A stretch of DNA of 64,000 bases from positions 255,901 to 319,900 of the forward strand of contig NZ_JADWPD010000004.1 in the NCBI RefSeq assembly GCF_017308975.1. The letters are read 5' to 3'. Within the stretch, counting starts at the first letter, position 1; every line of letters starts with the position of its first letter. The notes below the pieces were generated by a model, which had not been told where the DNA came from, made no database searches, and saw only the letters and a list, made by a program, of their open reading frames with translations. Origin of the DNA: Amycolatopsis sp. MtRt-6 (lineage in GTDB: Bacteria > Actinomycetota > Actinomycetes > Mycobacteriales > Pseudonocardiaceae). Positions 43,001 through 50,262 of the stretch are shown here, in pieces. The translations under genes were made by a program, and so were the position numbers.

Positions 43001-44278
43001 CGCGATACCCGCCGCCGCTTCCGCGTGGGCGATGTTCGTCTTCACCGAGCCGATCAGCAGGGGCGCGTCCGGCCGGCGGCCCGTGCCCAGGACCGTGCCG
43101 AGCGCGCGGGCCTCGATCGGGTCGCCGAGCAAGGTCCCCGTTCCGTGCGCCTCCACGTAATCCACAGTGGACGGATCGAGGCTCCGGTACGCGTCCCGCA
43201 GCATGGCCTGCTGTGCCACCGGGTTCGGCGCGGCCAGGCCGTTCGACCTCCCGTCGGAGTTGACCGCCGACGAGCGGATCACCGCGAGCACGCGGTCGCC
43301 GTCGCACTCGGCGTCCGCCAGCCGCTTGAGGACCACGACGCCGCAACCCTCCGCGCGCGCGATGCCGTCCGCCGCCGCGGAGAACGTCTTGCAGCGGCCG
43401 TCGCCGGCGAGCAGGCCCGCCGCCGCGAACGCCGCCGTCGGACCCGGCAGCAGCATCAGGTTGACCCCGGCCGCCAGCGCCAGGTCCGCGTCGCCCTCGC
43501 GCAGGGCGCGCACCGCGTGGTGCACCGCGACGAGCGAAGACGAGCACGCCGTGTCCACCGCCATGCTCGGCCCGCGCAGGTCGTAGACGTACGACAGCCG
43601 GTTGGCCGCGATGCTGCCCGCCGCGCCGGTGGCCGTCCACAGGTCCGGCGCGCCGCCGGTCATCGTGAGGTGGCCGTAGTCGTGGGTCGCGATCCCGGTG
43701 AACACGCCGGTCCGGCTGCCGCGCAGCGACACCGGCGCGATGCCGGCGTGCTCCAGCGCCGCCCACGTGACCTCCAGGAGCATCCGCTGCTGCGGGTCCA
43801 TCGTCGCCGCCTCGCGCGGGGTGATGCCGAAGTGCTCGGCGTCGAACCCGGCGACGTCGTCGAGGAACCCGCCGACCACCGGGGCGGCCTCGGCGCTCCA
43901 GCGGCCCGGCGGCGCGGTCCGGACGGCGTCCCGCCCGGTCCGCAGCAGGTCCCAGAACTCGTCGGGCCCGTCGGCGCCGGGAAACCGGCAGCCGAGGCCG
44001 ACGACGGCGATCGGGTCGGTCCGGCGGCGATCCGTGCCCGGCCGGGCCTCGGGCTCGTCGGCGCCGGTGAGGGTGCGGACGAGGTGGTCGATGGTCGGGC
44101 TTTCCCACAGCAGCGTCGCCGGCAGCCGCCTGCCGAGCCGTTCCTCGAGGTCGGCGGCGATGCCGACGGCCTGGCGGGAGGACAGGCCGTAGTCGCCGAG
44201 CGGGTGGTCGGGTTCGGGGGTGAAGCCGGTGTGCTCGGCGATCGTGTCCACGAGCCAGCGGCGCAGGGTGTCGGTCAT
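39998..44278 (-). CDS. Type I polyketide synthase, ACP-KS-AT-ACP-TE (Pks13-like)
   Basis: The protein has 1426 residues. An N-terminal carrier domain has its serine in YGLSSRQAV (Ser34), the form typical of carriers loaded by fatty acyl-AMP ligases. The KS (about 88-510) has DTACSSSL with Cys245, HGTGT and KTNIAHAEAAAG. The AT (about 640-930) has GHSLG near 726. A second carrier has LGLDSLM (about 1030), and a thioesterase has GWSFGG (about 1236). No ketoreductase, dehydratase or enoyl reductase is visible. This order equals that of mycobacterial Pks13 (about 1730 residues), which condenses two fatty chains into alpha-alkyl beta-ketoacyl products. Start and stop overlap its neighbours, so ligase, PKS and exporter are coupled. 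The product is inferred. Confidence 0.88.
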   Translation of the reverse strand: MTDTLRRWLVDTIAEHTGFTPEPDHPLGDYGLSSRQAVGIAADLEERLGRRLPATLLWESPTIDHLVRTLTGADEPEARPGTDRRRTDPIAVVGLGCRFPGADGPDEFWDLLRTGRDAVRTAPPGRWSAEAAPVVGGFLDDVAGFDAEHFGITPREAATMDPQQRMLLEVTWAALEHAGIAPVSLRGSRTGVFTGIATHDYGHLTMTGGAPDLWTATGAAGSIAANRLSYVYDLRGPSMAVDTACSSSLVAVHHAVRALREGDADLALAAGVNLMLLPGPTAAFAAAGLLAGDGRCKTFSAAADGIARAEGCGVVVLKRLADAECDGDRVLAVIRSSAVNSDGRSNGLAAPNPVAQQAMLRDAYRSLDPSTVDYVEAHGTGTLLGDPIEARALGTVLGTGRRPDAPLLIGSVKTNIAHAEAAAGIAGVIKVVLSLQHGELPPQLHFAAPNPHIPFGELGLRVVTEPTPWPRHGGRAVAGVSAFGFGGTNAHVVLEEAAPPGVDGHPRATVDGKARNGSGQPLGNPAQPAARPGGGPVRGDGRPPGAGSPAGVRIGLLSARTHDRLTERAAQLAAWLDSPAGRRSSLADVTHTLFRRDNHGPHRAALVAGDHRELATLLRAVAERADPLPAGALAGSVVGGDGPVFVFSGHGSQWAGMGRHLLAAEPAFAAQVDKLGDPFAEHGGRSLRSLLGDAAPGSLADTQLAIFGTQVALAAWWEALGVRPAAVLGHSLGSAAAAFTSGVLTADEAVHLVAARARLLDTACEGGAMAAVELTPDELGRHPGVELAVDSAPGQITVAGAADVLDRLVAEVTAAGRAARRLPVGVAGHSAAVEPVLGALRDALAELGGRRPLVPWYDTVLTDPRELPGFDAGYWAAHLRRPVRFRQAVAAAAADGHRLFVEVSPHPILRGSLARTLEAAGITDAVVTGTLRRGQDEVRTFAAAAATLYCAGTRITLAAPDDDARVTDVPPMPWRHERHWYTDAAPSTTTVKPAPSRPHTGKTLTGIVAAIMGLSPDRLDPDVPLVELGLDSLMANRIRDAVRRELGSEPDPAAVLRGATLADLNRDLAPRGDEPPARGRAWDAADRLVQRLWRQHTGTEAGPRTRLTAAGEPHHLARLLAAGLTAELDTPVEPADLLRHDSLAAVADVARALLDTREERGPVHVLKPGDAGTTPLLLFHPGGSTCTVYRPLLDRLPAGVPCAGFERVPGAAIEERVERLLPLVRARQPHGPYRLAGWSFGGALAYGVATRLADAGEPVELVALIDTMLPLPDPDLDPRASSARRFLRFTGYVEGTYGRAVRLGHDELAPLPEEEQIALTMRRVAEAGLLSPGVLRHQHQSFLDTLAAERGTPRPYGGRVVLYRATEPYAAGLAMEPRYSRTDLAAGWAELCPRLEIVPVAAHHLSVVDPPHVDVVARHLADLLWP

Positions 44279-45975
44279 CGCGCCAGTGCCTTTCCGTAGT
44301 CGCCGGCGAGGTAGCGGTCGCGGCAGGCGCCGCGCGCGATCTTGCCGCTGGACGTCCGTGGCACCCGCCCGGGCGGCACGAGCAGGACGTCCCGCAGCGC
44401 GAGCCCGTGCGCGTCGGAGACCAGCCGCCGGATCGTCGCGGTGAGCGCGGGTTCGGCCAGGTCCGGGTGGCCGCGGTGCTCGGCGACCACGACGACGGCT
44501 TCGGTGTCGGTGCCCGCCACGGCGAAGGCGGCGACGCTGCCGGGGCGGATCCCGGGATCGGCCGACGCGGCGGTCGCTTCGACGTCCTGCGGGTAGTGGT
44601 TGCGCCCGTCGACGATGATCAGGTCCTTGATCCGGCCCGCGATGTAGAGCTCGCCGTCGTGGCGGACGCCGAGGTCGCCGGTGCGCAGCCACGGCCCTTC
44701 GGGCAGGCTGCCGGGCAGCCGGGCGCCGAAGGTTTCGGTGCTCTCCAGGGGTTTCCGCCAGTACCCGGCGCCGACGTTGGGCCCGTGCACCCAGATCTCG
44801 CCGACCGCGCCGTCGGGCAGCACGGCCGCGGTGTCCGGGTCGACGAGCGCGACGAGCTGCCCGGCCGGGGCGCCGCACGCGACGAGCCGGACGCCATCGG
44901 CGGCGGGCCGCGCGGTGCCCGTGGCGAGGGCGTCGCGGTCGAACGTCGTGACACGCGGGACCGCGGCGGGGCCGGTGGTGACGAAGACGGTGGCCTCGGC
45001 CAGCCCGTACGCCGGGCGCGTCAGCTCCGGCCGGTAGCCGGCGGCGGCGAAGGCCGTGTGGAAGCGGTCGAGGACGTCCGGGGTGATCGGTTCGGCGCCG
45101 TTGACGATCGCGGCGACGCGGCCGAGCCGCAGCCGGGCGCGGTCGGCCTCGCGGATCCGGCTCGCGCAGTAGTGGAAGGCGAAGTTCGGGGCGGCGCTCC
45201 AGCTGCCCGCGTGGTCGCCGAGCAGTTCCAGCCAGCGCACCGGCCGCTCGACGAACGCCAGCGGGTCCATCAGGACCGACCGCAGGCCTAGGGCCAGCGG
45301 CGTGATCAGGCCGAGGACGAGCCCCATGTCGTGGAACAGCGGCAGCCACGAGACCGTGGTGGCCGCGGCCGGGTCGAGGCCGAGGCCGCGCACGGCCTGG
45401 CCGACGTTGGCGAGCACGTTCGCGTGGGTCAGCACCACGCCGGCCGGGCTGCGGGTCGAGCCGGAGGTGTACTGCAGGTACGCGACGTCGTCCGCTGCCA
45501 CGGCGGGCGCCGGCCGGGATCGCGCCGGTTCCGGCCGGTCCACCGCGACGACGGCGATGCCGGGGCCGGCGAACTCCTCGACGTCCGGCTTGGCCGCCGC
45601 GGTGGTGACGACGGCCGACGGCGTGCAGTCGGCGAGGACCGCGGCGAGCCGTCCCGAGTGGCCCGGCAGGCCGGGCTCGAACAGCGGCACCGCGATCGCG
45701 CCCGCGGTGATCGCGGCGAGGAACCCGGCGACGTAGTCCGGGCCCTGCGGGCAGAGCACGGCGACCCGGTCGCCCGGTGCCACCGCGAGCGCGCCCGCGG
45801 CGGCGTCGACGCGCTCGGCCAGCTGCCGCCAGGTCAGCGTGCGCCGCCGGCCGGCGGGATCGCCGGCGAAGTCGGCGAAGGTCAGGGCGGGCGCGTCCGG
45901 GGTGGTCGCGGCCCAGTGGCGCAGGCACGCGGTCAGGGTGTCGCCGCCCACCGCCGGGAAGGTTTCCTGGGACAT
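44275..45975 (-). CDS. Fatty acyl-AMP ligase (FadD32-like)
   Basis: The 566-residue ANL-superfamily enzyme has the AMP loop LQYTSGSTRSPAGVVLTH (about 172-189, in the FAAL form with SPAG), SWLPLFHDMGL (about 215), NGAEPI (about 280), YGLAEATVFVT (about 312) and the hinge RTGDLGV (about 435) with IKDLIIVDGRNHYPQD. FAALs activate fatty acids as adenylates and pass them to a carrier domain, not to CoA. Here the target is most likely the N-terminal carrier of the overlapping PKS. AAGGAGAACCCC precedes the ATG. It is first in the operon. Confidence 0.92.
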   Translation of the reverse strand: MSQETFPAVGGDTLTACLRHWAATTPDAPALTFADFAGDPAGRRRTLTWRQLAERVDAAAGALAVAPGDRVAVLCPQGPDYVAGFLAAITAGAIAVPLFEPGLPGHSGRLAAVLADCTPSAVVTTAAAKPDVEEFAGPGIAVVAVDRPEPARSRPAPAVAADDVAYLQYTSGSTRSPAGVVLTHANVLANVGQAVRGLGLDPAAATTVSWLPLFHDMGLVLGLITPLALGLRSVLMDPLAFVERPVRWLELLGDHAGSWSAAPNFAFHYCASRIREADRARLRLGRVAAIVNGAEPITPDVLDRFHTAFAAAGYRPELTRPAYGLAEATVFVTTGPAAVPRVTTFDRDALATGTARPAADGVRLVACGAPAGQLVALVDPDTAAVLPDGAVGEIWVHGPNVGAGYWRKPLESTETFGARLPGSLPEGPWLRTGDLGVRHDGELYIAGRIKDLIIVDGRNHYPQDVEATAASADPGIRPGSVAAFAVAGTDTEAVVVVAEHRGHPDLAEPALTATIRRLVSDAHGLALRDVLLVPPGRVPRTSSGKIARGACRDRYLAGDYGKALAR

Positions 45976-45995
45976 GGGGTTCTCCTTGCGGGGGG

Positions 45996-46667
45996 TCACC
46001 GGCCCAGCCGCGGAGCCGCGTGCTGCCACGCGGCGACGGCCAGGGCGTCGAGGTCGAGGTCGGTGGCTCCGGCGTCGCGGAGCAGGACCAGCACGCCGCC
46101 GGCGGCGATGGCGACGGTGCGCAGGCGCAGGCCGGGCAGCCCGGCGGGCTGCCCGGGCAGGGTCAGGACCTGCTGGTAGGACAGGGTTTCCGCGCCGGGG
46201 ACGGCGGGCGGGGTGCCGACGGTCGTGGCCGACACCGTGGGGACGTCCTGGTCGTCGACGGTGACGCGGGCGCAGCGGCGCGCCTGCGCGGCCCAGGCGG
46301 TGAGGTCGGGTGGGTCCGGGGTGCGGGCGACGAGCTCCGACAGCTGCCCGCCGGGGACCGCCGTCTGGAAGCCCTGGCCGCTGACCGCGCCGGGGCGCAG
46401 CAGCCGGCCGCGGACGACGTCGGCGCACTCGCCCGCGTCGTCACTGCGGTCCGAAGTGGACAGTGCGGTGGCGACGTCGAACACGGCGCGGGTCGCGGGA
46501 CGGCCGGGGATCGCCTCGGTCGGCAGCAGCGCGGCCGGGGGCACGGCGGGTGGTGCGGCGGGCGGGCGGGAAACGGGGACCGCGTCGGCCGGTTTCGCGG
46601 GCGAAATGCCGGCGACCGCGGCCGCGGCGACCATGAGGAGCGGGGGAAAGCGAATTCGGGCAGCCAT
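45996..46667 (-). CDS. Secreted protein resembling mycobacterial PknH-type sensor domains
   Basis: The 223-residue protein has a signal peptide (MAARIRFPPLLMVAAAAVAG) and a proline/alanine-rich linker (about 28-55). A globular part follows with GECADVVRGRLLRP and ARRCARVTVDD, two cysteines likely paired, and late strands RLRTVAIAAGGVLVLLRD. The size and the cysteine-containing opening resemble extracytoplasmic sensor-like domains of LpqT/PknH proteins; this is a weak resemblance. The start at 46667 follows GGAAGG; an upstream ATG at 46688 is possible. It lies 20 nt upstream of the ligase gene and may be co-transcribed. Confidence 0.65.
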   Translation of the reverse strand: MAARIRFPPLLMVAAAAVAGISPAKPADAVPVSRPPAAPPAVPPAALLPTEAIPGRPATRAVFDVATALSTSDRSDDAGECADVVRGRLLRPGAVSGQGFQTAVPGGQLSELVARTPDPPDLTAWAAQARRCARVTVDDQDVPTVSATTVGTPPAVPGAETLSYQQVLTLPGQPAGLPGLRLRTVAIAAGGVLVLLRDAGATDLDLDALAVAAWQHAAPRLGR

Positions 46668-46963
46668 GAAGAACCCTTCCGGGAGCATTCTCGACGGAGG
46701 TGCGGCCCCTGCGCTGGAACCCTTCGCCGGGAACGCGTCGAGTGACGCCCGAACCCGGCGGCACGGCAGAGGCTACGCCGGGAAATCGGTTACCGGAAGC
46801 ACCTCAAGATGGCGTAAACATCGTCGTGTACAGCGGGTGAGCTGCCGAATCGCAGGTTACTGACGAGTTCGGCGGCGGGTTGTGGCACGGCCGTCCGAGA
46901 TCGGTCACCCTGAGCGATCGCCGCCTCACCCTTGTGGGGGAGTTTGTTTTCCTGTCATTCACA

Positions 46964-46991
46964 TTGTCCGCCCACATCGTGGGCAGGACAA
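46964..46991. promoter_or_regulatory. Inverted repeat upstream of the esterase
   Basis: TTGTCC-GCCCAC and GTGGGC-A-GGACAA form a 12-bp dyad with one bulged A and a 3-nt centre. It ends just before the -35-like TTGCTC, so it may be an operator or, if transcribed from further upstream, an RNA hairpin. Confidence 0.5.
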
Positions 46992-47020
46992 TTGCTCTCC
47001 TGGACGTTTTTCCTTTAGCT
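46992..47020 (+). promoter_or_regulatory. Promoter candidate of the esterase gene
   Basis: TTGCTC (46992-46997) and TTAGCT (47015-47020) are 17 nt apart, and the ATG is 35 nt downstream. The match to a housekeeping promoter is fair. Confidence 0.4.
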
Positions 47021-47055
47021 TGGCCGCACCTGGAGACGACCGGGAAAGGAAACAC

Positions 47056-48051
47056 ATGCGCCCTTTCGTGAGGTGGTTCGCGGCTGTGACGGCCGCGGTG
47101 TGCGCGCTGCCCGGCGCACCCGCCCTCGCCGCCGCCGGTGTCCCGGACGTCCGTGCCGACGACGGCTCGCACGTCGTCGCCCAGACCATTGTGGACGGTG
47201 ACGGACGGGTGCTCGACCTGACCGTGCGCTCGGCGGGTGTCGGGGCCTACGCGATGGTCCGGCTGATCCTGCCGGAGAACTGGGCCGGCCGGCGCTGGCC
47301 GGCGGTCTACCTGCTGGCGGGGGAGACCCGGCTGCAGGACTACCGCGGCTGGAGCGCGAACACCGACGTCCGGCGCCTCGCCGACGACGCCGGCGTCCTG
47401 GTCGTGATGCCCGGCGCCGGCTCGGCGGGCTTCTTCAGCGACTGGTGGAACTACGGCAAGGACCTCGCGCTCAACCAGTGGGAGACCTTCACGGCCGTCG
47501 AGCTCCCGCAGCTGATCGACCGCGGCTACGGCGGGAACGGCAGGCGCGCGGTGGCCGGCCTGTCCCTCGGCGGGTACGGCGCGTTCGAGCTCGCCGCGCG
47601 GCGGCCGGGCGTGTTCCGCTACGCCGCCTCCTTCAGCGGCAATCTCAACCCGGCGGGTCCCACCGGCGAGCTGCTGACGAGCGCGATCGTCGCGTCGGCC
47701 CGCCTCGACCCGGAAGCCCTGTGGGGCGACCGGCGCCGGGAAGCCGCGCGCTGGGAAGCGCACGACCCGCTGGTGAACGCCGATCGCCTGCGCGGCACCG
47801 AGCTGTATCTTTCGGCGGGCAACGGGCTGCCGGGCCCGCTGGACGCCAAGCTCCCGATCGACGTGCTGCCCGGCGCGATGCTGCTGGAGTTCCTGTGCGG
47901 TGCCCAGAGCACCGCGATGGCCGGGCGGCTGCGTGCCCTCGGCGTCCCGGTGACGGCGGACCTCTACGGTCCGGGCACGCACCAGTGGGCGTACTGGCAG
48001 GAGCAGCTGCACCGGACGTGGCCCCGGATGCTGCGGGTGCTGGCGTCGTGA
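47056..48051 (+). CDS. Secreted antigen-85/mycolyltransferase-like esterase
   Basis: The 331-residue protein has a signal peptide (FVRWFAAVTAAVCALPGAPALA, cleavage about 28) and the Esterase/Ag85 alpha/beta fold. Typical blocks are GFFSDWWNYGKD (about 135), WETFTAVELPQLID (about 146) and the nucleophile elbow AGLSLGGYGAF with Ser170. The base is probably the His in GPGTHQWAYW (about 312). Ag85 proteins move mycolic acids onto trehalose and arabinogalactan; other members are plain esterases. GAAAGGAAAC precedes the ATG. The stop overlaps the SDR start (GTGA). Its place beside FadD32- and Pks13-like genes suggests transfer of their lipid product. Confidence 0.87.
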   Translation: MRPFVRWFAAVTAAVCALPGAPALAAAGVPDVRADDGSHVVAQTIVDGDGRVLDLTVRSAGVGAYAMVRLILPENWAGRRWPAVYLLAGETRLQDYRGWSANTDVRRLADDAGVLVVMPGAGSAGFFSDWWNYGKDLALNQWETFTAVELPQLIDRGYGGNGRRAVAGLSLGGYGAFELAARRPGVFRYAASFSGNLNPAGPTGELLTSAIVASARLDPEALWGDRRREAARWEAHDPLVNADRLRGTELYLSAGNGLPGPLDAKLPIDVLPGAMLLEFLCGAQSTAMAGRLRALGVPVTADLYGPGTHQWAYWQEQLHRTWPRMLRVLAS

Positions 48052-48878
48052 AACCGTCCTATGTGGTCACCGGCGCGGCGGGCGGGATCGGCCGCGCCTG
48101 CGTGGCGGAGCTGGTCCGCCGGGGCGCCCACGTGTGGGCGAGCGTCCGCACGGATGGCGATGAAGCGGAACTCTCGCGCGCGTACGGCGACGCGGTCACG
48201 GTGCTGCGGATGGACCTGCGCGACGTGGAATCGATCGAGCGCTGCGGGCAGCGCGTGGCGGCGGCGGGACCGGTGCGGGGCCTGGTGAACAACGCGGGCC
48301 TGGCGCGGCCGGGGCCGTTGGAGCACGTGCCCCTGGACGCGTTCCGGGAGCAGCTGGAGGTGAACGTGACGGGTCAGCTGGCGGTGACGCGCGCACTGCT
48401 GCCGGCGCTGCGACGCGCTGAGTTCGCGCGAGTGGTGACGATCGGCTCGATCGGCGGTCGCATAGCGGGGCCGATGGTCGGGCCGTACCACACGTCGAAG
48501 TTCGCGCTGGTGGGTTTGACGGACAGCTTGCGCGCGGAGCTGGCCCCGGAGGGCATCCGCGTGGTCCTGGTCGAGCCGGGAGCGGTGGCGACGCCGATCT
48601 GGCCCCGAGCCCGGGCGGCGGCGGAGGAGGTCCGCGCGAGCTTGTCCCCGGCGGCCCTGGAGAGGTACGGCGCCCAGCTGTCGGCGGCCGAGCACAGCGC
48701 GGCCCGTTCGGCCCGAACGGGAGTGCCCCCACGCAAGGCGGCGGAGACGGTGGTCCGCGCACTGACGGCCCGCCACCCGGCACCGAGGTACCTGGTGGGC
48801 CGGGACGCCCGCCTGGCGGCGGTCCTGGCGAGCCTCCCGTTCCGGCTGCGCTACCGGTTGACGGCGGCGAAGCGGTGA
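48048..48878 (+). CDS. Short-chain dehydrogenase (CmrA-like ketoreductase candidate)
   Basis: The 276-residue classical SDR has the cofactor loop VVTGAAGGIGRA (about 6-17), NNAG (about 82), the catalytic Ser of IGSIGG (about 128) and YHTSK (about 145-149). A C-terminal extension (GRDARLAAVLASLPFRLRYRL) resembles that of lipid-linked SDRs. In mycolate makers a dedicated SDR (CmrA) reduces the beta-keto product of Pks13; coupling to the esterase here fits that role. The GTG start overlaps the esterase stop. The true substrate is unproven. Confidence 0.87.
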   Translation: MKPSYVVTGAAGGIGRACVAELVRRGAHVWASVRTDGDEAELSRAYGDAVTVLRMDLRDVESIERCGQRVAAAGPVRGLVNNAGLARPGPLEHVPLDAFREQLEVNVTGQLAVTRALLPALRRAEFARVVTIGSIGGRIAGPMVGPYHTSKFALVGLTDSLRAELAPEGIRVVLVEPGAVATPIWPRARAAAEEVRASLSPAALERYGAQLSAAEHSAARSARTGVPPRKAAETVVRALTARHPAPRYLVGRDARLAAVLASLPFRLRYRLTAAKR

Positions 48879-48965
48879 GCGGGCGGTGCGGATTCGCCGC
48901 GGCTGCGCGGTGCGGGTGGCCGGGTTCGCTGGGTGTGCTGGGTCGCGGCGGCGAAGCGGTGAGCG
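48862..48965. repeat. 20-bp direct repeat spanning the end of the SDR gene
   Basis: CGGCGGCGAAGCGGTGAGCG occurs at 48862-48881, where it ends the SDR gene, and again at 48946-48965 in the gap before the glycosyltransferase. The 84-bp offset suggests a short local duplication. Confidence 0.7.
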
Positions 48966-49044
48966 CGTGGTGGACCGCCGCGGCCGTCCGGTCCGCGCCG
49001 TCGCCTGCTCTGCCACCTCACCGCGCACGCGCCGGAGCCCACCG

Positions 49045-50262
49045 GTGAGCCGCCTGGTCGTGATCGTCGCGCCCGGTTCGCGCGGCGATGTCCAACCCTG
49101 CGTCGCCCTCGGGCGTGGCCTTGCCGCCGATGGCGATCGCGTCCGGGTCCTCGCCGCTCCCGCCTTCCGCGCACTCGTCGAAGCCCACGGCCTCGCCTTC
49201 GCGCCGCTCTCCGCCGACCCCGCCGCCGTGCTCGGGTCGGCCGCCGGGCGGGCGTGGACCGGCGGGCGCCGGCGCACCTTCCTCTCCGGGCTGCGGGCCG
49301 TCCTCCGGCCGGTGCTCGACCGGCTGCTCGCCGACGTCCACGCCGGCGCCGCCGGAGCCGGCCTCGTGCTCGCCCCGACCCTCGGCTTCCTCGGCGCGCA
49401 CCTGGGTGCCCACCTCGGCGTCCCCGACGTCGAACTGCACTACCAGCCCAGCCTGCCGACGCGGGCCTTCGCGCACCCGCTGCTGCCCGCGGCCGCGCGG
49501 CTCGGCCCCTGGGGACGGCACCTCAGCTTCACCGCCGTCGACGCGCTCGCCTGGCACGTCCTGCGGCCCGGCATCGACCGCTGGCGCGCCGAAACCCTCG
49601 GCCTGCCCGCGGCCGGCCGCCGCGGGCCGCGCCGCCGGTCGACGGTGCTGTGCGGCTTCTCCGCGGCCGTCGTCCCGCGGCCGCCCGACTGGCCGGACCG
49701 CGCGCACGTCACCGGGTACTGGTTCCTCGACCCCGGGCCCTGGCGCCCGGACCCGCGGCTGCGCGACTTCCTCGCCGCGGGACCGCCGCCGGTCTACGTC
49801 GGCTTCGGCAGCATGCGACCGGCCGAAGCGGAGGCGACCTTCGCCGTCGTCCGGGAAGCGCTGCGCCGCGCCGGGCTGCGGGGCCTGCTCGCCGCCGACG
49901 GCCCGGACACCGACGACCTGCTGACCGTCGCCGACGTCCCGCACGCGTGGCTGTTCCCGCGCACCGCCGCCGTCGTCCACCACGGCGGCGCCGGGACCAC
50001 CGCGGCCGGGCTGCGGGCCGGCGTGCCCGCGCTGGTCTGCCCGGTCTTCTCCGACCAGCCCTACTGGGGCGAACGCGTGTCGCGGCTGAGCGCCGGCCCG
50101 AAACCGCTGCCGCTCGCGCACCTCGACGCCGGCACGCTGACCGCACGCCTGCGCGAGCTGACGGAGAACCCGCTCTTCCGGCGCGGCGCGCAGTACGTCG
50201 GCGCACGGCTGCGCGCCGAGGACGGCGTCGCCCACGCTTGCTCGGTCCTGCGTCAGGGCTGA
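49045..50262 (+). CDS. GT1-family glycosyltransferase
   Basis: The 405-residue GT-B enzyme starts SRLVVIVAPGSRGDVQPCVALGRGLA, the sterol-glucosyltransferase-like opening. The donor-binding part has VYVGFGSMRP (about 250), HAWLFPRTAAVVHHGGAGTTAAGLRAGVPALVCPVFSDQPYWG (about 300-345, given as blocks: AVVHHGGAGTT and PVFSDQPYWG), the usual nucleotide-sugar site. Such enzymes glycosylate sterols, macrolides or lipids. GTG 49045 is the start by similarity. It lies downstream of the lipid cassette on the same strand as the esterase and SDR genes, so the product may be a glycolipid; this is inference. Confidence 0.88.
   Translation: MSRLVVIVAPGSRGDVQPCVALGRGLAADGDRVRVLAAPAFRALVEAHGLAFAPLSADPAAVLGSAAGRAWTGGRRRTFLSGLRAVLRPVLDRLLADVHAGAAGAGLVLAPTLGFLGAHLGAHLGVPDVELHYQPSLPTRAFAHPLLPAAARLGPWGRHLSFTAVDALAWHVLRPGIDRWRAETLGLPAAGRRGPRRRSTVLCGFSAAVVPRPPDWPDRAHVTGYWFLDPGPWRPDPRLRDFLAAGPPPVYVGFGSMRPAEAEATFAVVREALRRAGLRGLLAADGPDTDDLLTVADVPHAWLFPRTAAVVHHGGAGTTAAGLRAGVPALVCPVFSDQPYWGERVSRLSAGPKPLPLAHLDAGTLTARLRELTENPLFRRGAQYVGARLRAEDGVAHACSVLRQG

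Larger units (their letters stand above)
46668..47055. other. 388-bp divergent promoter region before the antigen-85-like esterase
   Basis: No gene was supported here. The interval separates the leftward ligase-PKS operon from the rightward esterase-SDR genes and so holds promoters for both halves of the lipid cassette. An AT-rich patch around 46940-47015 carries an inverted repeat and a promoter-like pair, listed separately. Confidence 0.6.

Noticed and set aside
40144..44299. Very long plus-strand open frame opposite the PKS gene
   Set aside because: Only simple Gly/Arg/Pro composition and no motifs; it is a shadow of the PKS on the minus strand.
38529..50262. Firm call of mycolic acid biosynthesis
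   Set aside because: Domain order and gene set match, but carboxylase, MmpL3-like exporter and arabinogalactan context are not seen, and the host group is thought to lack mycolates; kept as a finding, not as an annotation.
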